Shown here: piece by piece, positions 24,625 to 35,391 of the stretch | Numbering within the stretch: position 1 is the first letter of the stretch | How the letters are laid out: each line of letters begins with the position of its first letter | NCBI GenBank assembly: GCA_024760905.1 | Contig: CM045733.1 | Span: 42,854,501 to 42,918,500 of the forward strand | Reading direction: 5' to 3' | Source: Plotosus lineatus | Taxonomy: Eukaryota; Chordata; Actinopteri; Siluriformes; Plotosidae | DNA: 64,000 nucleotides | Program-made: the position numbers and the translations under genes | The notes under the pieces: generated by a model | Seen by the model: only the letters and a program-made list of their open reading frames with translations | What the model was told of the DNA's origin: nothing | The model's database searches: none

Positions 24625-25179
24625 CAACTCAGAAATATGTTCAACATATTCATATAGTCCTATAAACTCTCAAAAATTTCACACTGGTTCTTCCAAAAAG
24701 AACATGCAAGGAAGAGGAAAAAGAGGACATGAAACAGGCCCACATGCATGCAATACTAATGGTCCTCACCGTATGCATTCAAGAAATAAGCTATGGTTGT
24801 GAAAATTATAGAAACTTCACCTTAAACCAAACATTGTGCTGGAATATCATAAACTTCTGATTTCATAGTGTACTAAATGCCCTTTCCAGTAGGGCAACAC
24901 CACTAACCACTCAACCTCAAGGGTCCACAATAGGCATGTGCTATTCAGCCGATTCACAATATATCAGTCAGAACCTAATTTTCCCCCACAATATTTTACT
25001 CCTTGATAAAAACATCAACTTTTAAAATAAATACAACTCAAAAATTTATCAAATTCATTTTACCCTTTCAAATCTCTGTCTTCGGCTGCTCCCGTTATCG
25101 ATCGCTACAGCAAAACATTCTTCTCGATCTCACATCTCGCACACTCTGTATCCTACACCTCAAAGCAATCAAAGCATGT

Positions 25180-25600
25180 TCTCCCTCACCACAACCATAA
25201 ATCTCTTCTTTTGCCTTCTTCTTCTCCTACCAGTCAGGTAGTTCCATCCTCACCAATCTTCTATATGCCATCTATTTGATCGATGTAAATTCCCAAACAA
25301 ACTCGTATCTGACCTCTCTCTCTTGTCATGTCTATTTCTGTCCATTCTTGTCACTCCCGGAGAAAAATCACAGCATCTTAATCTTTTGCCACTTCCAGCT
25401 TCTCTTCCTGTCTTTTTGTCAGAACTATAGAACGTCCCCAAGTCGTACACGCACAGCTGGCCTTACCCCTGTCTTATAAAGTTTTCCCTTCACTCTTGCA
25501 GACACACTCTTATCACATATTACACCAGCCACTCTTCTCCACCCATTCATTCCTGCACCACACTCTCTGCTCTACCACATTAGTCATGATGCTGGACAGT
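25180..25600 (-). pseudogene. Decayed RTE-type LINE C-terminal fragment
   Basis: On the minus strand, broken frames contain GKLYKTGVRPAV, LGVTRMDRN-like text (SPGVTRMDRNRHDK) and RRQKKRFM. These correspond to GKVYKTVMRPAM, LGVTRMDRIRNE and RPKRRFMDAVKADM in the RTE LINE at 29784-32939. It contains many stops. It lies head to head with the Rex3-like LINE to its right. Confidence 0.6.
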
Positions 25601-25662
25601 TGATCCCAAATTCAACGTAATAAGTGTCCTGCTCCAATAAGCCCCCCCCAATGTTTTTGATC

Positions 25663-27715
25663 TTACGTCTAATAACCACCCATGTGGACTGGCTGTATGT
25701 TCAGGACACTTGGGTGAAGAGAGAAGCTGAGCTGTCTACCAATCACCACCTGGTGGTGAGTTAGCTTCGGTGGTGGGGGAGACTGCCTTCCAGACCTGGC
25801 AGGCCCAAGCGTGTAATCAGGATCTGCTGGGAACGTTTGGCAGAGTCCCCTGTCCGAGAGGCCTTTGACTTCCGCCTCCGGCAGAGGTACAACCACGTCC
25901 TGGAGGAGGCGGGGGACATGGAATCCGAATGGGCCATGTTTCGTGCCTCCATTGCTGACAGGTACCGGCAGAGCAAACATGCTGCAGCCGAGGCTGTCGT
26001 AGATGTAAAATCTCGGGCACGGGAGTTCGGTGAGGGCCTGGAGAGTGATTATCGGTTGGCCTCAAAAAGGTTCTGGACCGCCATCCGACACCTCAAGAGG
26101 GGGAAGCAGTTCTCCACAAACACTGTTTACCTCAATCCCACCAACATGCCCTCTGTGAAGGAGGAAGATCCTGGGGGTTTGGGTGGGGGTCTGCCCATCA
26201 CTGGAAAGGAGGTCACTGAGGTTGTCAAAAAGCTCCTCAGTGGTCAAGCTCCGGGGTTGCACGAGATTCGCCCAGAATATCTCAGGGCTCTGGATGCTGT
26301 AGGACTGTTTTGGTTGACATGTCTCTGCAACATCGCGTGGTCATCAGGGGCTGTACCTCTGGATTGGCAAACCGGAGTGGTGGTCCTGATTTTTAAGAAG
26401 GGGGACCGGAGGGTGTGTTCCAATTATCGGGGAATTACACTCCTCAGCCTACCTGGTTAAAGTCTATGCAGGGGTACTGGAGAGGAGGATCCGACCAATA
26501 GTTGAACCTTGGATTCAGGAGGAACAATGTTGTTTTCGTCCTGGCCGTAGCACTCTTGACCAACTCCATATGCTCCACAGGATTTTGGAGGGGGCATGGG
26601 AGTTTGCCCAATCTGACCATATGTGTTTTGTGGATTTGGAGAAAGCTTTCGACCGTGTCCCTCGGACAATCTTGTGGAGCGTGCTCCGAGAGTATGGCGT
26701 TCCGGACCCGTTCCTAGGGGCCATTCAGTCGCTGTATCATCGGAGCCAGAGTTTAGTTCGTATTGGCAACAACAGGTCGAATTATTTTCTGGTGGGAGTT
26801 GGAGTCTGCCAAGGCTGTCCTTTGTCACCGATTCTGTTCATAATTTTTATGGACAGAATTTCTAGGCGCAGTCGAGGCGTTGAGGGGTTCTGGTTTGGTG
26901 GCCATCAGATCTCGTCTCTGCTTTTTGTGGATGATGTTGTCTGCTTGATTTCATCAAGGCTAGACCTCCAGCTCTCATTGGAGCGATTCGCAGCCGAGTG
27001 CAAAGCAGCCGGAATGAAGATCAGTACCTCCAAGTCCGAGGCCATGGTTCTCAGTCGGACAAGGGTGGAATGCACCTGACGGGTCGGGAATGAGGTCCTG
27101 CCCCAAGTGGAGAACTTTAAGTATCTTGGGTTCACGAGTGAGGGAAGGATGGAGCAAGAGATCGACTGATGGATCGCTGCAGCCTCTGCTGTTAAACGGA
27201 GCCTGTACCGGTCCATTGTGGTGAAGGAGCTGAGATGCAAGGTGAAGCTCTCAATTTGCCAGCCAATCTACGTTCCAACTCTCACCTATGGTCACGAGCT
27301 TTGGGTAGTGACCGAAAGAACAAAATCGCGGGTACAAGCGGCTGAAATGAGCTTCCTTCACTGGGTTGCAGGGTTCTCGCTTAGAGAGCAAGTGAAAAGC
27401 TCTACCATCCATAAAGAGCTCGGAGTAGATCCGCTGCTCCTCCGCATTGAGAGGGGCCAGTTGAGGTGGCTCGAGAATCTGGTCAGAATGCCCCCCGGAC
27501 GCCTCCCTGGTGTGGTGTTTCGGGCATGTCCAACCGGGAAGAGACCCCAGGGTCGACCTAGAACACGCTGGCGGGACTATGTCTCTCGGCTTGTCTGGGA
27601 CCCCCGGAAGAGTTGGAGGAAGTGGCTGGGGAGAGGGACGTCTGGACCTCTTTGCTTAGGTTGCTGCCCCCGCGACCTGACCCTGGACTTAACGGAAGAT
27701 GAGAATGAGGAAACG
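25663..27715 (+). pseudogene. 5'-truncated Rex3/RTE-like LINE (endonuclease end plus reverse transcriptase)
   Basis: The element begins inside the endonuclease C-terminus (DTWVKREAELSTNHHLVVS) and continues through a linker (RFWTAIRHLKRGKQ). The reverse transcriptase follows: VVVLIFKKGDRRVCSNYRGI, FVDLEKAFDRVPR, GCPLSPILFIIFMDRI and the catalytic LLFVDDVV. The C-terminal part ends GRPRTRWRDYVSRLVWDPR. The short 3' tail (GCTGCCCCCGCGACC..., GGAAGATGAGAATGAG) resembles Rex3 3' ends with GATG-type repeats. Breaks occur near 26455, 27080 and 27165. Rex3 versus another RTE-clade LINE rests on the tail and the C-terminal motif. Confidence 0.85.
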
Positions 27716-27716
27716 G

Positions 27717-27987
27717 ACCCACCAACATACTGGTGTACAGAAAGGATTGGCTCTCCGCTGTGCGCCACAGTGACGTGGCATTGAAAATACATGTAAAGAT
27801 TTAAATGCGTGAGATTTATTAATCTGTTTTTGTTTATTTGATGGCTTTTTTTGTATTTTTATTGAAATGACAGTGAAATTATGTATTCGTTATTCTGTTA
27901 AGAAAGGCCACCTGATTTATCTGAGAGCCAGATACAGTCATCAAAAGAGCCACATCTGGCTTGCGAGCCATAGGTTCCCGACCCCTG
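27717..27987. mobile_element. hAT-type transposon right end
   Basis: Ends GCGAGCCATAGGTTCCCGACCCCTG, the reverse of a CAGGGGTCGG hAT terminus. The preceding sequence (GAGAGCCAGATACAGTCATC, AAAGAGCCACATCTGGCT) is typical of hAT subterminal repeats. No left end is visible; the Rex3-like LINE abuts it. Confidence 0.65.
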
Positions 27988-28836
27988 GTCACAGTCATTT
28001 CTAAGGACAACACACGAATAGATGTCTCCTGTCTGAAGTGCTGAATCTTCCGCCAATGACTACACCTCTAAGGATTACTATAATTCCAAAGTAGGATTTC
28101 AGGCATTCAATTGTGAGGTGCTGCACCGAATGTAGGCATTTGTCGCACGGACTACTTTTGACAAAATGGCCAAAAAAGTAAAAATGGTCATTTTTTTAAT
28201 CAAAATTCAGATTTTTGCATAAACTATATAAACTATTGAATACTTCAACTATCACTTGCTCAAATGAAATGAACTAAACCTCACTAAAAATGTCTTTCAT
28301 TTCCATGTTTCTGACGAGTACCCTCATAAAACTAGATAAAAACAGTAGCAAACTTACTGGTTTTCGTTGCAATTATTCAATGAGTTCGGTACAAGACACA
28401 CTTATAATCCATACACCAGAAGAACGGTCATGAAGTCCTCTCTCCATTTGGGGTACTGTTTTGTTCTTAAAATGCCGTTTCAGTGAATAAAATAAAGGTT
28501 ATAAAGACGATATGCATGTAAACAATGCAGGCGAGTTGCTAAGGAAGATCTGAAACAAGCACACTGATTGGTCAGCTTGGGCTTGCACATGCTCAGTGCC
28601 TGTCACACGTTAACTTCTGGTTTACTTCCTGACTCTAGTATACCGCATGTGGAACTTATCTCCGACTCTCTCTTCAATAACAGCAAGTACATTTATTTAT
28701 AAGATTGTGAATACACATAATTTCTGGAAAAGGAGAGTGAAATGTCATCTGTGATGTCTGGCAGAATTATTATAGATGTTAAATTCAATGCCGGAATGCT
28801 TGGCGTTCTTGAAGATTATTTCTCTCTCTTTCTCTG

Positions 28837-28838
<2 letters not shown>

Positions 28839-28885
<47 letters not shown>
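28839..28885. repeat. (CA)n microsatellite inside family X
   Basis: About 23 CA units. The copy at 36193-37546 has a (CT)n(AC)n tract at the equivalent place. Confidence 0.95.
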
Positions 28886-28891
<6 letters not shown>

Positions 28892-29762
28892 GTGCAAACG
28901 GTTAAAATGAGCAGCATCCGGATGAACTAGTGCAATTTGAATGGAAGAAAATATATGAAGGGAGTGGGGCAAATGAGTGCAAATGGCGCAATAGATGCAC
29001 AAATGAGCAGTCACCCACTGCTTGCAGTCTGTGTGTGTGCGTGCGTGTTTATGATACCTCAGGTCTGCTGGAACTGATGGAATATTTAAAAAAAAGAGAC
29101 ATGATTCCATTGCAATTCAGCAAAGAAAATCCTATTTGCTCAGTATTATGTACTTTAGAAACTTAATACGAGTATTCTATGAGTATTGGTATTTTTCTCG
29201 GCATGCAAAATTCGATTATGGAATTTTTTTGATCATTTGATTTGTGTGTAATCTTGTCTGGACTGGACATGCTGGATCATGGGATGTTTAGTTTTGTACG
29301 AAAATAGGTCAAGACCTGAAAAATACTGAAACGTTTCATACCTTTTACATATAAACAAACTGATGATGACTATGTCATTTCTTCATTTCAGTGTGATTGT
29401 TTGAACCTGACAGTGGTTTTTTTTTTCAATCAGTATAATTTGAAGGTATTTGAACCTTTATATAATGGTCAAAAAGATACAAACTGATCTTATTGGAATA
29501 AACAGAAATGAAAAAAAAGTCTATTTTTGTTAATTTTGGGGGCTTACCACGGTGACTAATGGGTTTAAAAAGTGCCTATCAGATTAAAATGAGGATGATT
29601 TATCTTATCTCTTCCTAAAACTCGTCCTAGCTATGTTTTCTAAAAGTTTATATGGCTGAAGTGCATAAAAATGTTTGGTTGCTAAGGACTAATGATCTTG
29701 GAAGAAGTGCAATCTTTGTGCTCATTTTTCTCCAAAACGTCTCTTGAAGTTTTTAGTTGAAT

Positions 29763-29783
29763 GCGGACACAAGAAATGGCATA
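29763..29783 (+). repeat. Target-site duplication, left copy (21 bp)
   Basis: Identical to 32940-32960 (starts GCGGACACAAG, ends ATGGCATA). The single-copy site is visible, in reverse, near 39919-39945 in another family X copy. Confidence 0.97.
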
Positions 29784-32700
29784 ATGCAGCCATGAGGCGG
29801 GGGGGGCACTAACCAGTGTCTCTCCCCCTTATGCCGGTCCCAAGCCCGGATAAATGCAGAGGGTTGCGACAGGAAGGGCATCCGGCGTAAAACTTCTGCC
29901 AAAAAAAAAAAAATGCAAATGATCAATACAGAATTCATACCGGATCGGTCGAGGCCCGGGTTAACAACGACCGCCATCAGTGCTGTCAACCAACAGGGTG
30001 CTGATGGAAATTGGACTACTGTTGGTCGAAGACGTCGAAGAAGGAGAGGCGGGAGGCGTGTCCGTAGGCAGAGAGAGAAGAGGAAATGCGTGAGCCTCGT
30101 ACTGAGAGTAGGGACTTTGAATGTTGGAACTATGCAAGGAAAAGCTAGGGAGCTGGCTGACATGATGCAGAGGAGGAAGGTGGACATACTGTGTGTTCAG
30201 GAGACAAGGTGGAAAGGTAGAAAGGCTAAAAGCTTAGGAGCAGGGTTTAAACTGTTTTATAATGGTGTGGATGGGAAGAGAAATGGAGTCGGAGTCATCT
30301 TGAAGGAGGGGTTTGTCAGGAATGTCCTAGAAGTGAAAAGAGTGTCAGACAGAGTGATGAGTCTCAAGTTAGAAATTGAAGGCGTGATGGTCAATGTTGT
30401 TAGTGCTTATGCCCCACAGGCAGGATGTAAGCTAGAAGAGAAGGAGAGATTCTGGAGTGAGTTAGATGAAGTGATGCAGAGTACCCCCAGAGGTGAAAGA
30501 GTGGTCATTGGAGCAGACTTCAATGGACATGTTGGTGCAGGCAACAGAGGGGACGAGGAAGTGATGGGCAGGTTTGGTATCCAGGACAGGAACACAGAAG
30601 GACAGATGTTGATCGATTTTGCAAAAAGGATGGAAATGGCTGTGGTGAATACTTTCTTCAAGAAGAAACAGAAGCATAGGGTGACTTATGAAAGCGGAGG
30701 TAAGAGCACACAGGTAGATTACATCTTGTGTAGGCGATGTAATTTGAAGGAAGTCAGTGACTGCAAAGTAGTAGTGGGTGAGAGTGTTGCCAAACAGCAT
30801 AGGATGGTGGTGTGCAGGATGACACTGATGGTGAGAAAGGTGAAAAAGGCAAAGGCAGAGCAGAAGACAAAGTGGTGGAAGCTGAAAAAGGAAGAGTGTC
30901 GTGTTGTCTTCAAGGAGGAGTTGAAACAGGCTTTGGGTAGTCAGGAAGTGCTTCCAGAGGACTGGACAACCACAGCCAATGTGATCAGGGAGACCGGTAG
31001 GAGAGTACTTGGTGTGTCCTCTGGAAGGAAAGTAGATAAGGAAACTTGGTGGTGGAATGAGGAAGTGCAGGAGTGTGTACAAAAGAAGAGGTTAGCCAAG
31101 AAGAAGTGGGACATTGAGAGGACCGAAGAGAGTAAACAGGAGTACAGGGAGACACAGCGTAAGGCGAAGGTAGCGGTGTCAAAGGCCAAACAGAGGGCGT
31201 ATGATGACTTGGATGATAGGTTGAACAGTAAGGAGGGAGAAAATGATCTATACAGGTTAGCACAGCAGAGAAATAGAGATGGGAAAGACGTGCAGCAAGT
31301 TAGAGTGATAAAGGACAGAGAGGGAAATGTATTGACTGATGACAGAAGTGTGCTGGGAAGATGGAAAGAGTACTTTGAAGAGCTGAGGAAGGAGGAAAGT
31401 GAGAGAGATAAAAGAGTAGAAGGGGTGACCGTTGAGGAGCAGGAAGTAGCAAAGATTAGTAAGGGAGAAGTGAGGAGGGCATTGAAGAGGATGAAGAATG
31501 GAAAGGCAGTTGGCCCTGATGACATACCAGTTGAGGTATGGAAGTGTCTAGGGAGGTAGCAGTAGATTTTCTGACAAGAATATTCAACAAGGTCTTAGAA
31601 AGTGAGCAGATGCCAGAGGAATGGAGGAGAAGTGTGCTTGTGCCCATTTTTAAGAACAAGGGCGATGTACAGAGTTGTGGCAACTACAGAGGGATAAAGT
31701 TGATGAGCCATACAATGAAGCTATGGGAAAGAATAGTGGAAGCAAGACTAAGGGCAGAGGTCAGCATTTGTGAACAACAGTTTGGTTTCATGCCCAGAAA
31801 GAGCACCACAGATGCAGTGTTTGCTTTGAGGATGTTAATAGAGAAGTACAGAGAAGGTCAGAAGGAGCTGCATTGTGCCTTTGTGGATCTGGAGAAAGCA
31901 TATGACAGGGTGCCGAGAGAAGAACTGTGGTATTGTATGAGGAAGTCTGGAGTGGCAGAGAAGTATGTTAGAGTGGTGCAGGACATGTATGATAGATGTA
32001 AGACAGTGGTGAGGTGTGCTGTCGGTGTGACAGAAGAGTTCAAGGTGGAGGTGGGACTGCATCAAGGGTCAGCTCTCAGCCCCTTCTTGTTTGCTATGGT
32101 GATGGACAGGCTAACAGATGAGGTTAGACAAGAATCTCCATGGACTATGATGTTTGCAGATGACATAGTGATCTGTAGTGAGAGCAGAGACCGAGTGGAG
32201 GAAAATCTAGAGAGGTGGAGGTATGCCCTGGAAAGGAGGGGATTGAAGGTTAGTCTTAGTAAGACAGAATACATGTGTGTGAACGACAAGGACCCAAGAG
32301 GAACTTTGAGGTTACAGGGGCAGAGATAAAGAAGGTGGAGGATTTTAAGTACTTAGGCTCAACAATCCAGAGCAATGGAGAGTGTGGAAAAGAGGTGAAG
32401 AAGCGCGTGCAGGCAGGTTGGAATGGATGGAGAAAAGTGTCCGTGTGATGTGTGATAGGAGAGTATCGGCAAGAATGAAGGGAAAAGTGTACAAGACGGT
32501 GATGAGGCCAGCAATGTTGTATGGTTTAGAGACAGTGGCCCTGGGGAAAAGACAGGAGTCAGAGTTGGAGGTAGCAGAGATGAAAATGTTGAGGTTCTCT
32601 TTGGGAGTAACGAGGATGGATAGGATCAGAAATGAGTACATCAGAGGGACAGCACATGTTAGATGTTTTGGAGACAAAGTCAGAGAGGCTAGATTGAGAT

Positions 32701-32939
32701 GGTTTGGACATGTACAGAGGAGGGATAGTGAGTATATTGGTCGTAGGATGCTGAGGTTGGAACTACCAGGCAAAAGGCCCAGAGGAAGACCAAAGAGAAG
32801 ATTTATGGATGCGGTGAAGGCGGACATGAAGGTCGTTGGAGTAAGAGTAGAAGATGCAGAGGATAGGGAGAGATGGAGGCAGATCATTTGCTGTGGCGAC
32901 CCCTGAAGGGAACAGCCGAAAGGAAAAGAAGAAGAAGAA
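29784..32939 (+). mobile_element. RTE-type non-LTR retrotransposon, apparently full length
   Basis: Bounded by a perfect 21-bp target duplication, 3156 bp. The order is a 5' leader (including GCGACAGGAAGGGCATCCGG near 29866), one endonuclease/reverse-transcriptase reading frame (29913-32906) and a 33-nt 3' end finishing in (GAA)n. It lies antisense to tmtc3 in the 23-kb intron. Relatives in the window: 62086-64000 (same strand, decayed), 55552-55852, 25180-25600 and 35034-35391 (minus), and 37872-38522. The SINEs at 43585, 49018 and 55950 share its two ends. Confidence 0.95.
29913..32906 (+). pseudogene. RTE LINE polyprotein (APE endonuclease + reverse transcriptase), three frameshifts
   Basis: The protein nicks target DNA and primes reverse transcription there. 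The APE-type endonuclease spans about residues 60-310: TLNVGTM, CVQETRW, NVVSAYAPQ, VVIGADFNGHVG and KQHRMVV. A coiled, charged linker follows, then the reverse transcriptase: KAVGPDDIPVEVWK, GNYRGIKLM, FVDLEKAYDRVPR, LHQGSALSPFLFAMV and catalytic MMFADDIVI. The C-terminus ends with a basic motif (RPRGRPKRRFMDAVKADM) and RWRQIICCGDP. The ATG at 29913 opens a 548-codon frame. The frame shifts near 31555, near 32326 (one base short in a G run) and near 32437 (one base short compared with 63895). Only small lesions separate it from an intact frame, suggesting a fairly recent insertion. Confidence 0.93.
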
Positions 32940-32960
32940 GCGGACACAAGAAATGGCATA
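32940..32960 (+). repeat. Target-site duplication, right copy (21 bp)
   Basis: Matches 29763-29783 exactly and directly follows the (GAA)n end of the LINE. Confidence 0.97.
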
Positions 32961-33407
32961 GCTCGGTCAGTTTTCGAGGTATCGATAAATTTTTGCTGCA
33001 TTCTTCAGCTTTGGGCCTCCTCTATCTGACTATGTAAAAAGCTCATTTTTGGACACAAGAGCCTACTTTCGGTGGAGTGGCTCATAATTAAGAAAAATAA
33101 GAAAAAAAAATAATAGCAATAGCGTAGACTGCTAAACACCCGGTTTAAAAAGGTGGTAAATGGTACTCAACCCACATAAATTATGTCAAGTCTCTTTGCT
33201 GAACTGAGTATGCATGGTAGATTGTGCTCATCCGAGCAGATAGTTAATTCATCTCTGTGTATGAGACCTGCAGCCATGCTAGTAGGCTTATGCTTCTGAC
33301 CAACCATATTTGCTTGGGGTTACAAAAGTCCGCAAAACAGTGTAAACACAAACATCACAGAGACAACATCTTAACACAAGGGTAATACGCTATATAACAG
33401 ATATATA

Positions 33408-34892
33408 CAGGTCCTTCTCAAAAAATTAGCATATTGTGATAAAGTTCATTATTTTCCGTAATGTACTGATAAACATTAGACTTTCATATATTTTAGATTG
33501 ATTCCACACAACTGAAGTAGTTCAAGCATTTTATTGTTTTAATATTGATAATTTTGGCAAAAAAGTAAAGAAAAACCAAAAATCCTCATCTAAAAAAATT
33601 AGCATATTTCATCCGACTAATAAAAAAAGTGCTTTTAATACAAAACAAGTCAACCTTCAAATAATTATGTTCAGGTATGCAATCAATACTTGCTTGGGAA
33701 TCCTTTTGCAGAAATGACTGCTTCAATGCGGCCTGGCATGGAGGAAATACACCTGTGGGACTGCTGAGGTGTTATGGAGGCCCAGGATAGCGGTCGATGC
33801 TCATCCACAGTGTTCCGTCTGGTGTCTCTCAACTTTCTCTTCACAATATCCCACAGATTCTCTATGGGGGTCAGGTCAGGAGAGTTGGCAGGCCAATTGA
33901 GCACAGTAATACCATGGTCAGTAAACCATTTAGCAGTGGTTTTGGCACTGTGAGCAGGTCGTGCTGAAAAATGAAAATCTTCATCTCCATAAAGCTTTTC
34001 AACAGATGGAAGCATGAAGTGCTCCAAAATCTCCAGATAGCTAGCTGCATTAACCCTGCACTTGATAAAACACAGTGGACCAACATCATTGGCATTTTGG
34101 CATTTCCTTCTCCCCAGTCTTCCTCCAGACTCTGGCACCTTGATTTCCGAATGACATGCAAAATTTGCTTTCATCCAAAAAAAGTACTTTGGACCACTTT
34201 GCAACAGTCCAGTGCTGCTTCTCTGTGGCCCAGGTCAGGCACTTCTGCCGCTGTTTCTGGTTCAAAAGTGGTTTAACCTGGGGAATGTAGCACCTGTAGC
34301 GCAGTCCACAGCTTCCACAGGTTTCCACAAGCTGTGGAATCGGCCCTTCTCCACAATCTTCCTCAGGGTCCGGTCACCTCTTCTGGTTGTGCAGCGTTTT
34401 CTGCCACACTTTTTCCTTCCCACAGACGTCCCACTGAGGTGCCTTGATACAGCACTCTGGGAACAGCCTATTCGCTCAGAGATTATTTTCCATGTCTTAC
34501 CCTCTTGCTTGAGGGTGTCAACGATGGCCTTCTGGACAGCAGTCAGGTTGGCAGTCTTACCCATGATTGCAGTTTTGAGTAATGAACCAAGCTGGGAGTT
34601 TTTAAAAACCTCAGGAATCTTTTGCAGGTGTTTAGAGGTAATTGGTTGATTCAGATGATGAGGTTAATAGCTCGTTTAGAGTACCTTTTCATGATATGCT
34701 AATTTTTTGAGATAGGAATTTTGGGTTTTCATGAGCTGTATGCCAAAATAATCAGAATTAAAGTAATAAAAGACCTGAAATATTTTAGTTGGTGTGCAAT
34801 GAATCTAAAATATATGAAACTTTAATCTTTCTCAGTACATTACAAAAATAATGAACTTTATCACAATAGGCTAATTTTTTGAGAAGGACTAG
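33408..34892 (-). mobile_element. Tc1-type transposon, second copy (reverse)
   Basis: Ends CAGGTCCTTCTCAAAAAATTAG and TTTTTTGAGAAGGACTAG, with inner repeats CTAAAAAAATTAGCATATTTC near 33590 and ATATGCTAATTTTTTGAGA near 34695. Same family as 16340-17933 but diverged. TA is seen at the left flank (33406-33407) but not clearly at the right, where the SINE tail begins at once. Confidence 0.92.
33683..34564 (-). pseudogene. Tc1 transposase, deleted in the DDE region
   Basis: The N-terminal helix-turn-helix is intact from 34564 (MGKTANLTAVQKAIVDTLKQ ... IGCSQSAVSRHLSGTS). The catalytic part runs 34204-33683 in another frame, with LFLDESKF (first D) and PIENLWDIVK (E). The block that should contain the second catalytic D reads HFSARPAHSAK instead of FQHDLAPAHSAK, so a small deletion removed it. 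A block between the SVMVWGAMS region and GPLCFIK is also missing. Dead copy. Confidence 0.9.
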
Positions 34893-34988
34893 TCTGTCTT
34901 CCCTTTTTGTTTTCCCTTTTACTCGGGAGTCGCCACAGCGAATCATCTGATTCGCACGTTTGATTTGGCAAAGGGTTTTACGTCGGAT
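34893..34988 (-). mobile_element. SINE 3' half (RTE-type tail)
   Basis: On the minus strand: CGACGTAAAACCCTTTGCCA, AATCAAACGTGCGAATCAGA, GATTCGCTGTGGCGACTCCC, then AAGGGAAGACAGAC. This matches 43845-43938 of the SINE. The head and body are absent. Confidence 0.8.
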
Positions 34989-35033
34989 ATAATATATATA
35001 TTCCATATAATATATATATATATTCCATCCTTT

Positions 35034-35391
35034 TTGCAAAATCTATCAACATCTGTCCTGGATACCAAACCTGCCCATCACTTCCTCATCCCCTCTGTAT
35101 CCTGCACCAACATGTCCATTGAAGTCTGCACCAATGACCACTCTTTCACCTCTGGGGGTTCTCTGCTTGACTTCATCTACCTCACTCCAGAATATCCCCT
35201 TCTCTTCTAGCTCACATCTTGCCTGTGGGGCATAAGCAGCAACAACATTGAACATCACACCTTCAATTTCTAACTTGAGACTCATCACTTTGTCTGACAC
35301 TCTTTTCACTTCTAGAACATTCCTGACAAACTCCTCCTTCAAGATGACTCCAACTCCATTTCTCTTCCCATCCACACCATGATAAAACAGC
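35034..35391 (-). pseudogene. RTE LINE endonuclease fragment
   Basis: Minus-strand translation from the right end: KLFYHGVDGKRNGVGVILKE, LEVKRVSDKVMSLKLEIEG, AYAPQARCELEEKG, VVIGADFNGHVGAG and RFGIQDRC. It is collinear with residues about 115-230 of the LINE at 29913. It stops at 35391 exactly at a TTAA, where the Kolobok-like end begins. In the other LINE copies this place reads GTTTAAACTG or GTTTAAGCTG. Confidence 0.9.

Larger units (their letters stand above)
21746..25180. other. Intron sequence, largely unassigned
   Basis: No coding exon was recognised. 22070-22380 is a stretch rich in TTCCGT/TCCGTAG words, possibly an old repeat, but I could not find its ends. 23665-24036 is open for 123 codons and contains a 29-A run giving a lysine tract; I see no family resemblance. 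A 20-G run lies at 24605-24624. Confidence 0.45.
28112..33086 (+). mobile_element. TIR family X (TGTGAGG ends), copy 1, interrupted by an RTE LINE
   Basis: Left end TGTGAGGTGCTGCACCGAATGTAG; right end CCTACTTTCGGTGGAGTGGCTCATA, forming imperfect inverted repeats. It aligns in the same direction with 36193-37546 and in reverse with 39786-41712. The RTE LINE (29784-32939) with its 21-bp target duplication splits it; without the LINE the element is about 1.8 kb. It carries a (CA)n tract. No transposase was recognised and the target duplication is unclear, so the superfamily is unknown. Confidence 0.75.

Noticed and set aside
30462..31525. Long minus-strand open frames opposite the RTE LINE
   Set aside because: Shadow frames of the plus-strand LINE polyprotein, rich in Ser/Leu/Phe as expected for the complement of Lys/Glu-rich codons.
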